DNA from: UBA3792 sp045576895
GTDB lineage: Bacteria > Bacillota > Clostridia > Christensenellales > CAG-138
NCBI GenBank assembly: GCA_045576895.1
Contig: JAZNHI010000231.1
Location: 1 to 9,551 of the forward strand
Direction: 5' to 3'
Length of the DNA stretch: 9,551 bases
Position numbers and translations under genes: made by a program. Below the pieces are notes generated by a model. The model searched no databases. It was not told where the DNA came from and saw nothing but the letters and a program-made list of their open reading frames with translations. Numbering within the stretch: position 1 is the stretch's first letter; each line of letters opens with the position of its first letter. Below, piece by piece: positions 1 to 5,907 of the stretch.

Positions 1-795
1 CTCGATCATGTCGTACTTCGTTTCGGCGATCTCCGGTTCGTTGTCCGTCGTGAGGAGATACTCCGCCGTTTCCGCAAGCAGCGAGAGCTTCGGCAAAGCC
101 CGCATCGCGCGGAAGCTCCATTTATAGTACGGCATGTACGCGCCGTTGAGCAGAAACGCCGTGCGCATCAGCGCGCGCACGAACTCCCCTGCCGCCAGCT
201 GCGCCGCGCCGGTCTCGCCGTGACGGAGGCAGCGCGTATAGTTGTACTGCCCCGCCTGCGCCATAAAAAGCAGGTTCCCCGCAAGCTTCTTTCTGCGGAC
301 GTCCTCCGGATAGTGCGCAAGCTCCGCGCGGATGCGCGTCACTTCGCCGGACCCGTCGAAGAACAGTCTGCCGTTCGTCGCCTCGAACAGCGCCTGCTCG
401 GGCACGGTCAGCCACTGCGAAACGGTGAGGATGCCGTCCGGCGCGCCGACCTTTTCGGAAAAGAACTCCGCCGTGCGGATCACGCCGTGCCGCACGCCGC
501 CGACCGGCGCGATCTGACTTCGCCGGAATCCCAGAAATTCCTTCGGAAGCTTTGCATACGCGCGCTCGAGCCGAAACGCCGTCTGTCGGTCGACGACGTC
601 CTCGCCCGGCAGCAGCAGCATAAATCCCGGCTCAAAATCGTGATCACGGCTCAGCTCGTCGTCGAAGCCCGCGCATTCGGAGCCGCTGCCGAAAAGCCCG
701 ATCGCAAGATGCGGCAGCAGATCCGGAAACTGCTCTTTGAGCATCGGTTCCCCGCATTCCGCATAAAACCGTTCGGAAAGCTCAAGTCCGTTCAT
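1..795 (-). CDS. DUF4037 nucleotidyltransferase-fold protein (3' end cut off by window edge)
   Basis: I translated this frame directly: the protein begins MNGLELSERFYAE and stays open for 265 codons to the window edge, so its C-terminus is missing. Residues 36-53 read GSGSECAGFDDELSRDHD, the GS-x(n)-D-x-D style signature of the nucleotidyltransferase fold, with the acidic residues expected to bind metal. The later segment around YMPYYKWSFRAMRALP is also typical of DUF4037 proteins. It is predicted to be a soluble cytoplasmic enzyme that transfers a nucleotide or related group; the substrate is unknown. Its ATG lies inside the end of the upstream TPR gene (14-base overlap, 782-795), which implies translational coupling and probably joint action. 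The preceding GAGGG is only a modest ribosome site, which fits coupling. The family call is confident; the function is not. Confidence 0.85.
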   Translation of the reverse strand, partial: MNGLELSERFYAECGEPMLKEQFPDLLPHLAIGLFGSGSECAGFDDELSRDHDFEPGFMLLLPGEDVVDRQTAFRLERAYAKLPKEFLGFRRSQIAPVGGVRHGVIRTAEFFSEKVGAPDGILTVSQWLTVPEQALFEATNGRLFFDGSGEVTRIRAELAHYPEDVRRKKLAGNLLFMAQAGQYNYTRCLRHGETGAAQLAAGEFVRALMRTAFLLNGAYMPYYKWSFRAMRALPKLSLLAETAEYLLTTDNEPEIAETKYDMIE

Positions 796-1612
796 ACCAT
801 GCCCTCGCCCGTTCGTTCAGTTCGTTCGCCGCCTGAAACCAGCCGTAGTATTCAAAGGTCGGCGCGCACTTTTCGCACACGAACGCGTAATATCCCTCGT
901 GCGGAATGCCCGGCGCGTCCAAAAGCCGCTGCGCCGTTTCGAGATACGCGTCGATCGTTTCACAGGCGTCCAGAAGTCCCTTTTCGTCCTCGGCGGCGTT
1001 CGCCATGTTGAGGTACGTGATCGCCTGCTCCAGCGCGCCGTGCTCGGCGTTCGCCATCGTTTCGATCGCCTTTTCATAGAGCGCGTTCGCCTCGTCAAAG
1101 CGTTTCAGGGAAACGAGCGACAGCGCCATGTTGTTATAGAGTCCGCCCAAAAGCGCCGGCTTCAGCGACGGGATCGCCTCATAGACCGCGCGGGCGTTTT
1201 CGAACGTTTCGATCGCGCGGGCGTTTTCGCCGAACGCCTGAAACGCCGTCGCGGCGTTCACGTACGTCGTGCCCGCCGAGATCGAGCCGTCGAAGTCCAT
1301 CCGGTCCAGCAGATCGAGCGCGGCGTCCGCCTGCGCAAACGACTTGTCCTTTTCGCCGGTCTTGCGGTAATGCCCGATGAGCTCGTTGCGGATCATCAGC
1401 TCGCCCTTCTCGTCCCTGCCGAGCCTTGCCTCCTCGAGCCAGTACAGGAGATGCCGTTCCACGCCCGCGTAGTCGCGGCGGGACATGTATTCGTCGACCT
1501 TCTCCATGATCCGCTGCTGCGGCACGGTCCTGATCTTTGCCTCCGCGCCGTACGGCTCCTCGCACAGAAGGCAGCGCGGCTCCAGATAGTCTTCCCTGTC
1601 GATCGGCGTCAT
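782..1612 (-). CDS. Tetratricopeptide-repeat protein partnered with DUF4037
   Basis: This 276-aa soluble protein has no signal peptide or membrane segment. At least four helical-hairpin units resemble TPRs, at about residues 70-104, 113-147, 155-190 and 196-235; clear units include TYVNAATAFQAFGENARAIE and LYNNMALSLVSLKRFDEANA. Such repeats usually form a protein- or peptide-binding scaffold. The N-terminus carries C14-LL-C17 and the C-terminus C246-EK-C249, which could pair to bind a metal if the superhelix brings the ends together; that is speculation. The ATG at 1612 follows GGGGAGGG at good spacing and sits behind a strong promoter (1643-1671), so this is the first gene of its operon. It overlaps the DUF4037 gene by 14 bases. 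The likely role is recognising a target or regulating the nucleotidyltransferase partner. The TPR call is secure and the role is inferred. Confidence 0.85.
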   Translation of the reverse strand: MTPIDREDYLEPRCLLCEEPYGAEAKIRTVPQQRIMEKVDEYMSRRDYAGVERHLLYWLEEARLGRDEKGELMIRNELIGHYRKTGEKDKSFAQADAALDLLDRMDFDGSISAGTTYVNAATAFQAFGENARAIETFENARAVYEAIPSLKPALLGGLYNNMALSLVSLKRFDEANALYEKAIETMANAEHGALEQAITYLNMANAAEDEKGLLDACETIDAYLETAQRLLDAPGIPHEGYYAFVCEKCAPTFEYYGWFQAANELNERARAWYERT

Positions 1613-1642
1613 GCGGATCCCTCCCCTTCGTCTTCTGCGTTC

Positions 1643-1671
1643 AGTATAGCAGATGCGGACCGTCCTGTAAA
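1643..1671 (-). promoter_or_regulatory. Sigma-A-type promoter for the TPR/DUF4037 operon
   Basis: Read on the minus strand, TTTACA (1666-1671) and TATACT (1643-1648) are separated by exactly 17 bases. Each differs from the consensus TTGACA/TATAAT by one base. Transcription would start near 1636, leaving a leader of roughly 25 bases that contains the GGGGAGGG ribosome site before the ATG at 1612. The -35 element lies in the T-tract of the terminator of the preceding operon. Confidence 0.8.
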
Positions 1672-1700
1672 GAAAAACGGCTGACCCGCAGGACAGCCGT
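1669..1700 (-). terminator. Intrinsic terminator of the RCK_C/DUF1538/PII-like operon
   Basis: On the minus strand ACGGCTG (1694-1700) pairs perfectly with CAGCCGT (1677-1683) around a 10-base loop, followed at once by TTTTTCTTT. It lies 15 bases beyond the stop codon of the PII-like gene and is a standard Rho-independent terminator. Confidence 0.85.
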
Positions 1701-1715
1701 AATGCATTTCAAAGC

Positions 1716-2459
1716 TCAGGAGTTTGCAGGTTCCGCCTTCGGCTCCGTCTGCGCCGTGCCGTCGTGTTCCTCCGGCTCTTCCGGCTCCAGAAGCTTCAGC
1801 CCTGCGGTATCGGTGACCGGCAGCGAGAAGACGATCGCCTTTGCGTCGGTCTCGAGCCCTGCCTTTTTCATGATGCTCTGCATGATCGCGTTCTTTTTCG
1901 GCGTTGCCGTAACGATCAGGATCAGCTCGCGCTCGGACGAAAGGGAAATCCCGAAGAATTTCTCCGCCCGCTTCATGCCGGTGCCGTTCGCATGGATCAC
2001 CGTGCCACCCGTTGCGCCGGCTTCGCGCGCTGCGTCCATGATCTGTTCGCTGTAACCGCGGTTGCCGATGACGATCAGCAGTTCCTGTTTCGTGCCCTTC
2101 AATTTGGTTTCCTCCTCGTCTTTCGTAAAGTTCAGATCCTCCGTGAAATATGCCAGCTCACGCCTGCCGCCAATGCTGGAGATCGGCACCAGAAACGCGA
2201 TGCCCGTGCCGGGAACGTCGATGCGGATCTTTCGTTCCAGACCCTTTTTGACCTCTTTCCACACCGGATCCGATACAACGCTCAGCGCAACCGCCTTTTC
2301 GCAATTCTCAAGCCCGAACAGGTTCAGCACCGCGCTCGTCGCCGTGCCGTGCGCCAGCATGATTAGGTTGCGGTCCAATCCCTCTCCTCGGTACAGGGAC
2401 AGAATTTCCGGAAGCCGCGCGCGGTTCAGCACGGTGCACATTAGATACAGCTTGCTCAT
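1716..2459 (-). CDS. Tandem (double-domain) PII-like regulatory protein
   Basis: This 247-aa soluble protein consists of two PII/GlnB-like halves, about residues 1-105 and 125-222. Each half shows the beta-alpha-beta, beta-alpha-beta order of the ferredoxin-like PII fold. The strand pairs match between halves: LYLMCTVLN with ELLIVIGN, KAVALSVVSDP with ELILIVTATP, and IAFLVPISSIGG with AIVFSLPVTDTAG. Both halves share a GT...FG(L/I) segment where the T-loop begins (residues 38-50 and 159-171). The segment is shorter than the long T-loop of GlnB, and I see no counterpart of the uridylylated tyrosine. The acidic, proline-rich tail (about 225-247) looks disordered. PII proteins normally bind nucleotides or small effectors and control partner proteins, often transporters. 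Here the adjacent DUF1538 transporter is the obvious target. AAGGAGG before the ATG overlaps the upstream stop codon, and an intrinsic terminator follows. Confidence 0.8.
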   Translation of the reverse strand: MSKLYLMCTVLNRARLPEILSLYRGEGLDRNLIMLAHGTATSAVLNLFGLENCEKAVALSVVSDPVWKEVKKGLERKIRIDVPGTGIAFLVPISSIGGRRELAYFTEDLNFTKDEEETKLKGTKQELLIVIGNRGYSEQIMDAAREAGATGGTVIHANGTGMKRAEKFFGISLSSERELILIVTATPKKNAIMQSIMKKAGLETDAKAIVFSLPVTDTAGLKLLEPEEPEEHDGTAQTEPKAEPANS

Positions 2460-2471
2460 GCGCGTTCCTCC

Positions 2472-4001
2472 TTACAGTTCAATGATCGTATAGTTGTCGT
2501 CCGGCGCTTCCGTCTCCGGCGCATGCTTGCACTGCTTCGATCTCAGCGCCGAAACAAGCCCGAGGACCTGAATCGTAATCAGAGGCGTCATCGCGACCAT
2601 CGCCACGACACCGAACGCGTCCGTCAGGAAATTCCCGCCGACAGCGCTGCATGCGCCCATCGCGAACGGCAGCAGAAACGCCGCGGTCATCGGACCGGAA
2701 ACGACGCCGCCGGAGTCGAACGCGATCGCCGTGAACAGCTTCGGCACAAAGAATGACAAAAGCAGCGCGATCCCGTACCCGGGAACGAGCATCCACAGCA
2801 CGGACACGCCGGTGAGTACCCTGAGCATCGCCAGTCCGATGGACGTGGAAACGCCGATCGAAAGCGAGATCCGTAGCGTTTTTCCGCGGATCGCGCCACT
2901 TGTGAGCTCCTCGACCTGCCTCATCAAAACATAGACGGCAGGCTCGGCGGCTACGATGAAGTAACCGATGACCATGCCGAGCGGAATGATGATCCAGCGG
3001 TACGGAAGCCCCGCAAGCGCCTTCCCGAGATAAGCGCCGGCAGGCATGAACCCGACGCTCGATCCCGTGAGGAACAGGACCAGACCGATGTACGCGTACA
3101 AAAGCCCGACGAGGATCCTGCGCGCGGAGCGGCGGTTCTTCTGCATCCGGTTCACATACAGGTGGATGAGCCGGTAGAAGAAATAGAACAGAACGATCGG
3201 CAGCACCGAGATCGCGATCTCCTTGAAATAGTCCGGGAACGCGTCGGTGAACAGTTTCGCAAGCTTTGCGGAATCCTCAATGACGGGAATGACGGCGGGC
3301 GTATAGTCCGCGTTTTCGGGGTGGAAGATCAGCGACAGGATCATGACCGTCAGGATCGGTCCGACCGAACAGAGCGCAATGAGACCGAAGCTGTCCTCCG
3401 CCGCTTTCCGGTCGCTTCGGATTGAGGAAATACCGATGCCGAACGCCATGATGAACGGAACGGTCATCGGTCCGGTGGTCACGCCGCCGGAGTCGAACGC
3501 AACAGCAAGGAAGTTGTGCGGGGCAAAGATCGCAAGCACGAAGGTCAATCCGTAGCAGGCGATCAGCAGCACGTTCAGGGACACGCCGAACAGCATGCGG
3601 ATCAGTGCGAGCAGCAGAAAGAGACCGACGCCGATCGCCACACCCCAGATCAGGATCGGGGACGGAATGGACGGGACCTGATCCGCAAGGACCTTGAGGT
3701 CCGGTTCGGAAACCGTGATCAGCGTACCGAGCACAAAGCCGACCGGCAGGATCAGCCACAGCTTGCGCGATTTGGTGACGCCCGCGCCGACCTGTTCGCC
3801 CATCGGCTGCATGGCAAGCTCCGCGCCGAGCGAGAAGAACATCATGCCAAGGATCAGCAGCAGACCGCCGAACAGATAGGCGAGCAGAATGCTCGCGGGC
3901 AGCGGCGCGATCGTAAAGGAAAGCAGCAGCACGATGCAGACGATCGGCAGCACCGCCTTCAGCGCTTCAATCAGTTTTTCACGCAATCTTTCCCGATACA
4001 T
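2472..4001 (-). CDS. Fused double-DUF1538 integral membrane protein, probable cation/proton antiporter
   Basis: This 509-aa, strongly hydrophobic protein has two homologous halves. Each half carries an acidic-proline motif in a membrane segment (VSEP at 97-100, AAEP at 351-354). About 70 residues later comes FDSGG-x2-(T/S)GPMT (169-180 and 428-439), the hallmark of DUF1538. The conserved Asp and Glu inside the membrane are candidate ion-binding residues. From memory, the DUF1538 pair UmpA/UmpB of Halomonas was reported as a two-component Na+(K+)/H+ antiporter; here both halves are in one chain. A basic hydrophilic segment around 285-297 links the halves. An upstream ATG at 4061 would overlap the preceding gene and lacks a ribosome site. 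The ATG at 4001 follows AAGGAAG with correct spacing and is preferred. Genes before and after encode RCK_C and PII-like sensors, implying ligand-controlled transport. The ion and direction are not known. Confidence 0.85.
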   Translation of the reverse strand: MYRERLREKLIEALKAVLPIVCIVLLLSFTIAPLPASILLAYLFGGLLLILGMMFFSLGAELAMQPMGEQVGAGVTKSRKLWLILPVGFVLGTLITVSEPDLKVLADQVPSIPSPILIWGVAIGVGLFLLLALIRMLFGVSLNVLLIACYGLTFVLAIFAPHNFLAVAFDSGGVTTGPMTVPFIMAFGIGISSIRSDRKAAEDSFGLIALCSVGPILTVMILSLIFHPENADYTPAVIPVIEDSAKLAKLFTDAFPDYFKEIAISVLPIVLFYFFYRLIHLYVNRMQKNRRSARRILVGLLYAYIGLVLFLTGSSVGFMPAGAYLGKALAGLPYRWIIIPLGMVIGYFIVAAEPAVYVLMRQVEELTSGAIRGKTLRISLSIGVSTSIGLAMLRVLTGVSVLWMLVPGYGIALLLSFFVPKLFTAIAFDSGGVVSGPMTAAFLLPFAMGACSAVGGNFLTDAFGVVAMVAMTPLITIQVLGLVSALRSKQCKHAPETEAPDDNYTIIEL

Positions 4002-4007
4002 ATTGGG

Positions 4008-4014
4008 CTTCCTT
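4008..4014 (-). promoter_or_regulatory. Ribosome-binding site that fixes the DUF1538 start
   Basis: AAGGAAG on the minus strand lies 6 bases before the ATG at 4001. It supports this start over the in-frame ATG 60 bases upstream, which would fall inside the end of the preceding gene and has no ribosome site. Confidence 0.75.
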
Positions 4015-4026
4015 TCGGACGGCAGT

Positions 4027-4740
4027 TCAGATCTCTTCTTCGAGATGCTCCGTCGCCTCAAAGGCTTTGCAGATCTTCTTATAATCGCCGAATACGGTCA
4101 GCTTGTCTCCCGTATTGAACACGGTCTGCGCGCCTGCCGCAACCGCTTTTTTGCCGGGCTTTTCGATCAGCATCACAAGGATATTGTAATCCGCCTTCAG
4201 TCCCATCTTGGCAAGCGGCTTCTCCCGGAACGCCGCGGGGACCTCGACGATCTTGACCTGTGCGATGGAATCCTCGCCGAGATAATCCAGAAGCAGAACG
4301 GAGTTCCCCGTTTCACGGTGCGCAAGCCTTCCCGCGATCCGCTCGATCAGGCTGTCGCCCCACGCGCGCACCTTCGGTACGCGCATGAAGACGATGATGA
4401 TCGCAACGACGATCATCGGGATCAGGATGCTGAACAGGTTGGAGATCACGGACAGGTTGATCGAAAAGAGAACGTTGACCATGGTGGATACGATCGTGAT
4501 GTTGAAGACGAATCCGAACAGCATCGTGATACGCGCAAGCCGTCTTCTCGATCTGTTGGTGAGGAGCAGCTCGCTCTCCCGCGTCGTGAAGCCGCAGCCG
4601 GTCAGCAGCGAAATGACCTGAAACCGCGCCTTTTCATCGGGCAATCCGGTGAACCGGAACAACATGGCGAACAGCTCCGAGATCACCCAGTAAATCAGAA
4701 TGACAAGCGAAAACAGTGTGAACGCAAGATAAATATTCAT
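4027..4740 (-). CDS. Membrane protein with C-terminal TrkA-C (RCK_C) ligand-binding domain
   Basis: The protein has 237 aa. Predicted membrane helices are about residues 3-28, 70-93 and 97-119. Between the first two, FQVISLLTGCGFTTRESE (40-57) looks like a short pore helix followed by a filter-like GCGFTT turn, reminiscent of one repeat of TrkH/KtrB potassium transporters. Residues about 158-222 form a good RCK_C domain: IAQVKIVEVP, then L176-x3-GL, a central hydrophobic strand, and NTGDKLTVFGDY (209-220). RCK_C domains bind small ligands in K+ channels and transporters, and several from Firmicutes bind cyclic di-AMP. No RCK_N (NAD-binding) domain is present. The ATG at 4740 follows AAGGAAG by 5 bases; an in-frame ATG at 4806 would lie upstream of the promoter and is rejected. 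It is the first gene of a three-gene operon and probably a regulatory or structural subunit of the DUF1538 transporter. Confidence 0.8.
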   Translation of the reverse strand: MNIYLAFTLFSLVILIYWVISELFAMLFRFTGLPDEKARFQVISLLTGCGFTTRESELLLTNRSRRRLARITMLFGFVFNITIVSTMVNVLFSINLSVISNLFSILIPMIVVAIIIVFMRVPKVRAWGDSLIERIAGRLAHRETGNSVLLLDYLGEDSIAQVKIVEVPAAFREKPLAKMGLKADYNILVMLIEKPGKKAVAAGAQTVFNTGDKLTVFGDYKKICKAFEATEHLEEEI

Positions 4741-4771
4741 AACGTCTTCCTTCGATTGAGCCGTTTTTGAT

Positions 4772-4800
4772 ATTATATCATGGTTCCCGCAATTTCGCAA
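4772..4800 (-). promoter_or_regulatory. Sigma-A-type promoter for the RCK_C/DUF1538/PII-like operon
   Basis: On the minus strand TTGCGA (4795-4800) is separated by 17 bases from a perfect TATAAT (4772-4777). Transcription would start near 4765, giving a short leader with AAGGAAG (4746-4752) before the ATG at 4740. There is no room for a riboswitch. Confidence 0.75.
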
Positions 4801-4804
4801 TTGC
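4788..4804. repeat. Inverted/direct repeat across the -35 region, possible operator
   Basis: GCAATT (4789-4794) and AATTGC (4799-4804) form a perfect inverted repeat with a 4-base centre covering the -35 hexamer. The same stretch contains CGCAATT twice with an 8-base period (4788 and 4796). A regulator bound here would block RNA polymerase. No regulator gene is adjacent, so the operator role is only suggested by position. Confidence 0.35.
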
Positions 4805-4844
4805 ACGGTTACACCGTTTTCGCTTTATTCACATACGCCGCCGG

Positions 4845-5693
4845 TTACCGTGCCGGGTACTTGCGCATCAGCGAGGAAAGCCCGCCGCTGCCGAGGCTGT
4901 AGCTGAGCTCGCTGCGAAGCTTCAGATACTTCGGGTCGGTGCGGTTATACAGCCTTGCGCGTTCCTTCGGCGACATCCGCGCGATCAGCTCCTCCGCCGT
5001 GCGGTAATCCGTTTTCGGCAGACGGTCCGCCGCGCCCGCAAGCGCCATCTCGGCAAACGATTTTCTGTCGCCCGTCGAGCGCGTTCCGCCGCCGCCTCCG
5101 CCGCCGTGGCTCTGCGCGGACAGGTACGCGTCGTACAGCTCCCGCGCTGCCTTCATCGCAAGCTCGCGCGCATGGTTGATCTGCTCGGCGTTGAACTCGT
5201 CGACCTCGATCTTCTTCTCCTGCTGCGCCTTCATCGCGTCGTAAAGCTGACCGGCAAGCGCGGAGGCATAGTTGCTTTCGAGCGTATCGACGTCGCGCTG
5301 TTCGCCCTGATACTGGCGCTCCTTGACGTCGGAGAGATAGGTGCTTTGTCCCATCCCTCGCGACCACGCGTCCGCATCCAGCTCCGCGTTGATCCGCTGC
5401 GTCTGCTCGCGGCGGCTTTGGATCGCCTGCTCGTACGCGGGACGGATCCAGTTGCGGATCGTCTCCGAAAGGACCTCCTCGGAGAGCGGCGTGAACTCGA
5501 CCGTTTCGGGCAGATACTGCTGCAGCAGTTCTTCGAACAGGGACTCGAACGTCACCTCCGGCTGTTCGGGGGAGGACCCGCCGTACGAGCCGGATCCGCC
5601 ATGCGAAGAAGTGTCCGTACGGTCGGGCGTCGTGACGTCCGGCGAAATCGCCGGAATCGGCGGCGTCCAGGGAATGATGGGTGGTTTGATCAT
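4845..5693 (-). CDS. Prophage late protein, helical with Pro/Gly-rich linkers (function unknown)
   Basis: The protein has 282 aa, is soluble, and is not recognised with certainty. Residues 1-46 are rich in Pro, Gly and Ser (beginning MIKPPIIPWTPPIP). About 47-195 is strongly helical and charged, with an RGMGQSTY segment at 112-119. Residues 197-203 are seven consecutive glycines, and the rest (about 212-282) is again helical. It is the last gene of the phage late cluster, after the nozzle-like gene and a 65-aa gene, where podoviruses often keep tail or ejected virion proteins; that assignment is inference. The ATG at 5693 follows AAGGAG (5703-5708) by 9 bases. A longer start at 5723 would run into the preceding gene and lacks a ribosome site. 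Its ATG falls just after the TAA of the 65-aa gene. Confidence 0.7.
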   Translation of the reverse strand: MIKPPIIPWTPPIPAISPDVTTPDRTDTSSHGGSGSYGGSSPEQPEVTFESLFEELLQQYLPETVEFTPLSEEVLSETIRNWIRPAYEQAIQSRREQTQRINAELDADAWSRGMGQSTYLSDVKERQYQGEQRDVDTLESNYASALAGQLYDAMKAQQEKKIEVDEFNAEQINHARELAMKAARELYDAYLSAQSHGGGGGGGTRSTGDRKSFAEMALAGAADRLPKTDYRTAEELIARMSPKERARLYNRTDPKYLKLRSELSYSLGSGGLSSLMRKYPAR

Positions 5694-5697
5694 ATGA

Positions 5698-5895
5698 TTA
5701 TTCTCCTTCCGTATGATTGGCAAAAGCCGTTTCCAATTCCAGAAGCTTGCAGTACAAAAGCTCCAGATTCTGATTCAGATTGTTCTCGTTCTGGGCGACG
5801 CTGCTGTCGTATCCGTCCCGGTCGTCCGCCGGAGACGGCATTCGTCCGAGATAGACCGGAAACAGCGCCTGCATGCCCGTCGGTGTGTATGCCAC
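5698..5895 (-). CDS. Small prophage protein with coiled-coil C-terminal half (function unknown)
   Basis: The protein has 65 aa and starts with GTG. GGAGGG lies 7 bases upstream and overlaps the TAA of the nozzle-like gene, which makes the GTG start convincing. The next in-frame ATG (residue 8) has no ribosome site. The N-terminus is hydrophobic and proline-containing (TPTGMQALFPVYLG). Residues about 37-60 form an amphipathic helix (NENNLNQNLELLYCKLLELE) likely to be a coiled coil. It lies between nozzle-like and 282-aa genes in the late cluster and may be a minor virion or assembly protein. No known family is recognised. Confidence 0.65.
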   Translation of the reverse strand: MAYTPTGMQALFPVYLGRMPSPADDRDGYDSSVAQNENNLNQNLELLYCKLLELETAFANHTEGE

Positions 5896-5907
5896 GGCGA
5901 TCCCTCC

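Noticed and set aside
122..415. Minus-strand open frame of 97 codons
   Set aside because: It lies in the wrong frame inside the DUF4037 gene, whose frame shows the family motifs and stays open from 795 to the edge.
899..1684. Plus-strand open frame antisense to the TPR gene
   Set aside because: Its composition is that of a GC-rich shadow, it has no family resemblance, and it would cross the promoter and terminator region.
4741..4765. Possible riboswitch or leader regulation ahead of the transport operon
   Set aside because: The leader from the predicted start is only about 25 bases, too short for a riboswitch.
4805..4817. Small hairpin ACGGT/ACCGT after the last phage gene
   Set aside because: It has only 5 bp and lacks a T-tract in the direction of transcription. 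T-rich sequence follows only on the plus strand, where there are no genes, so I do not call it a terminator.
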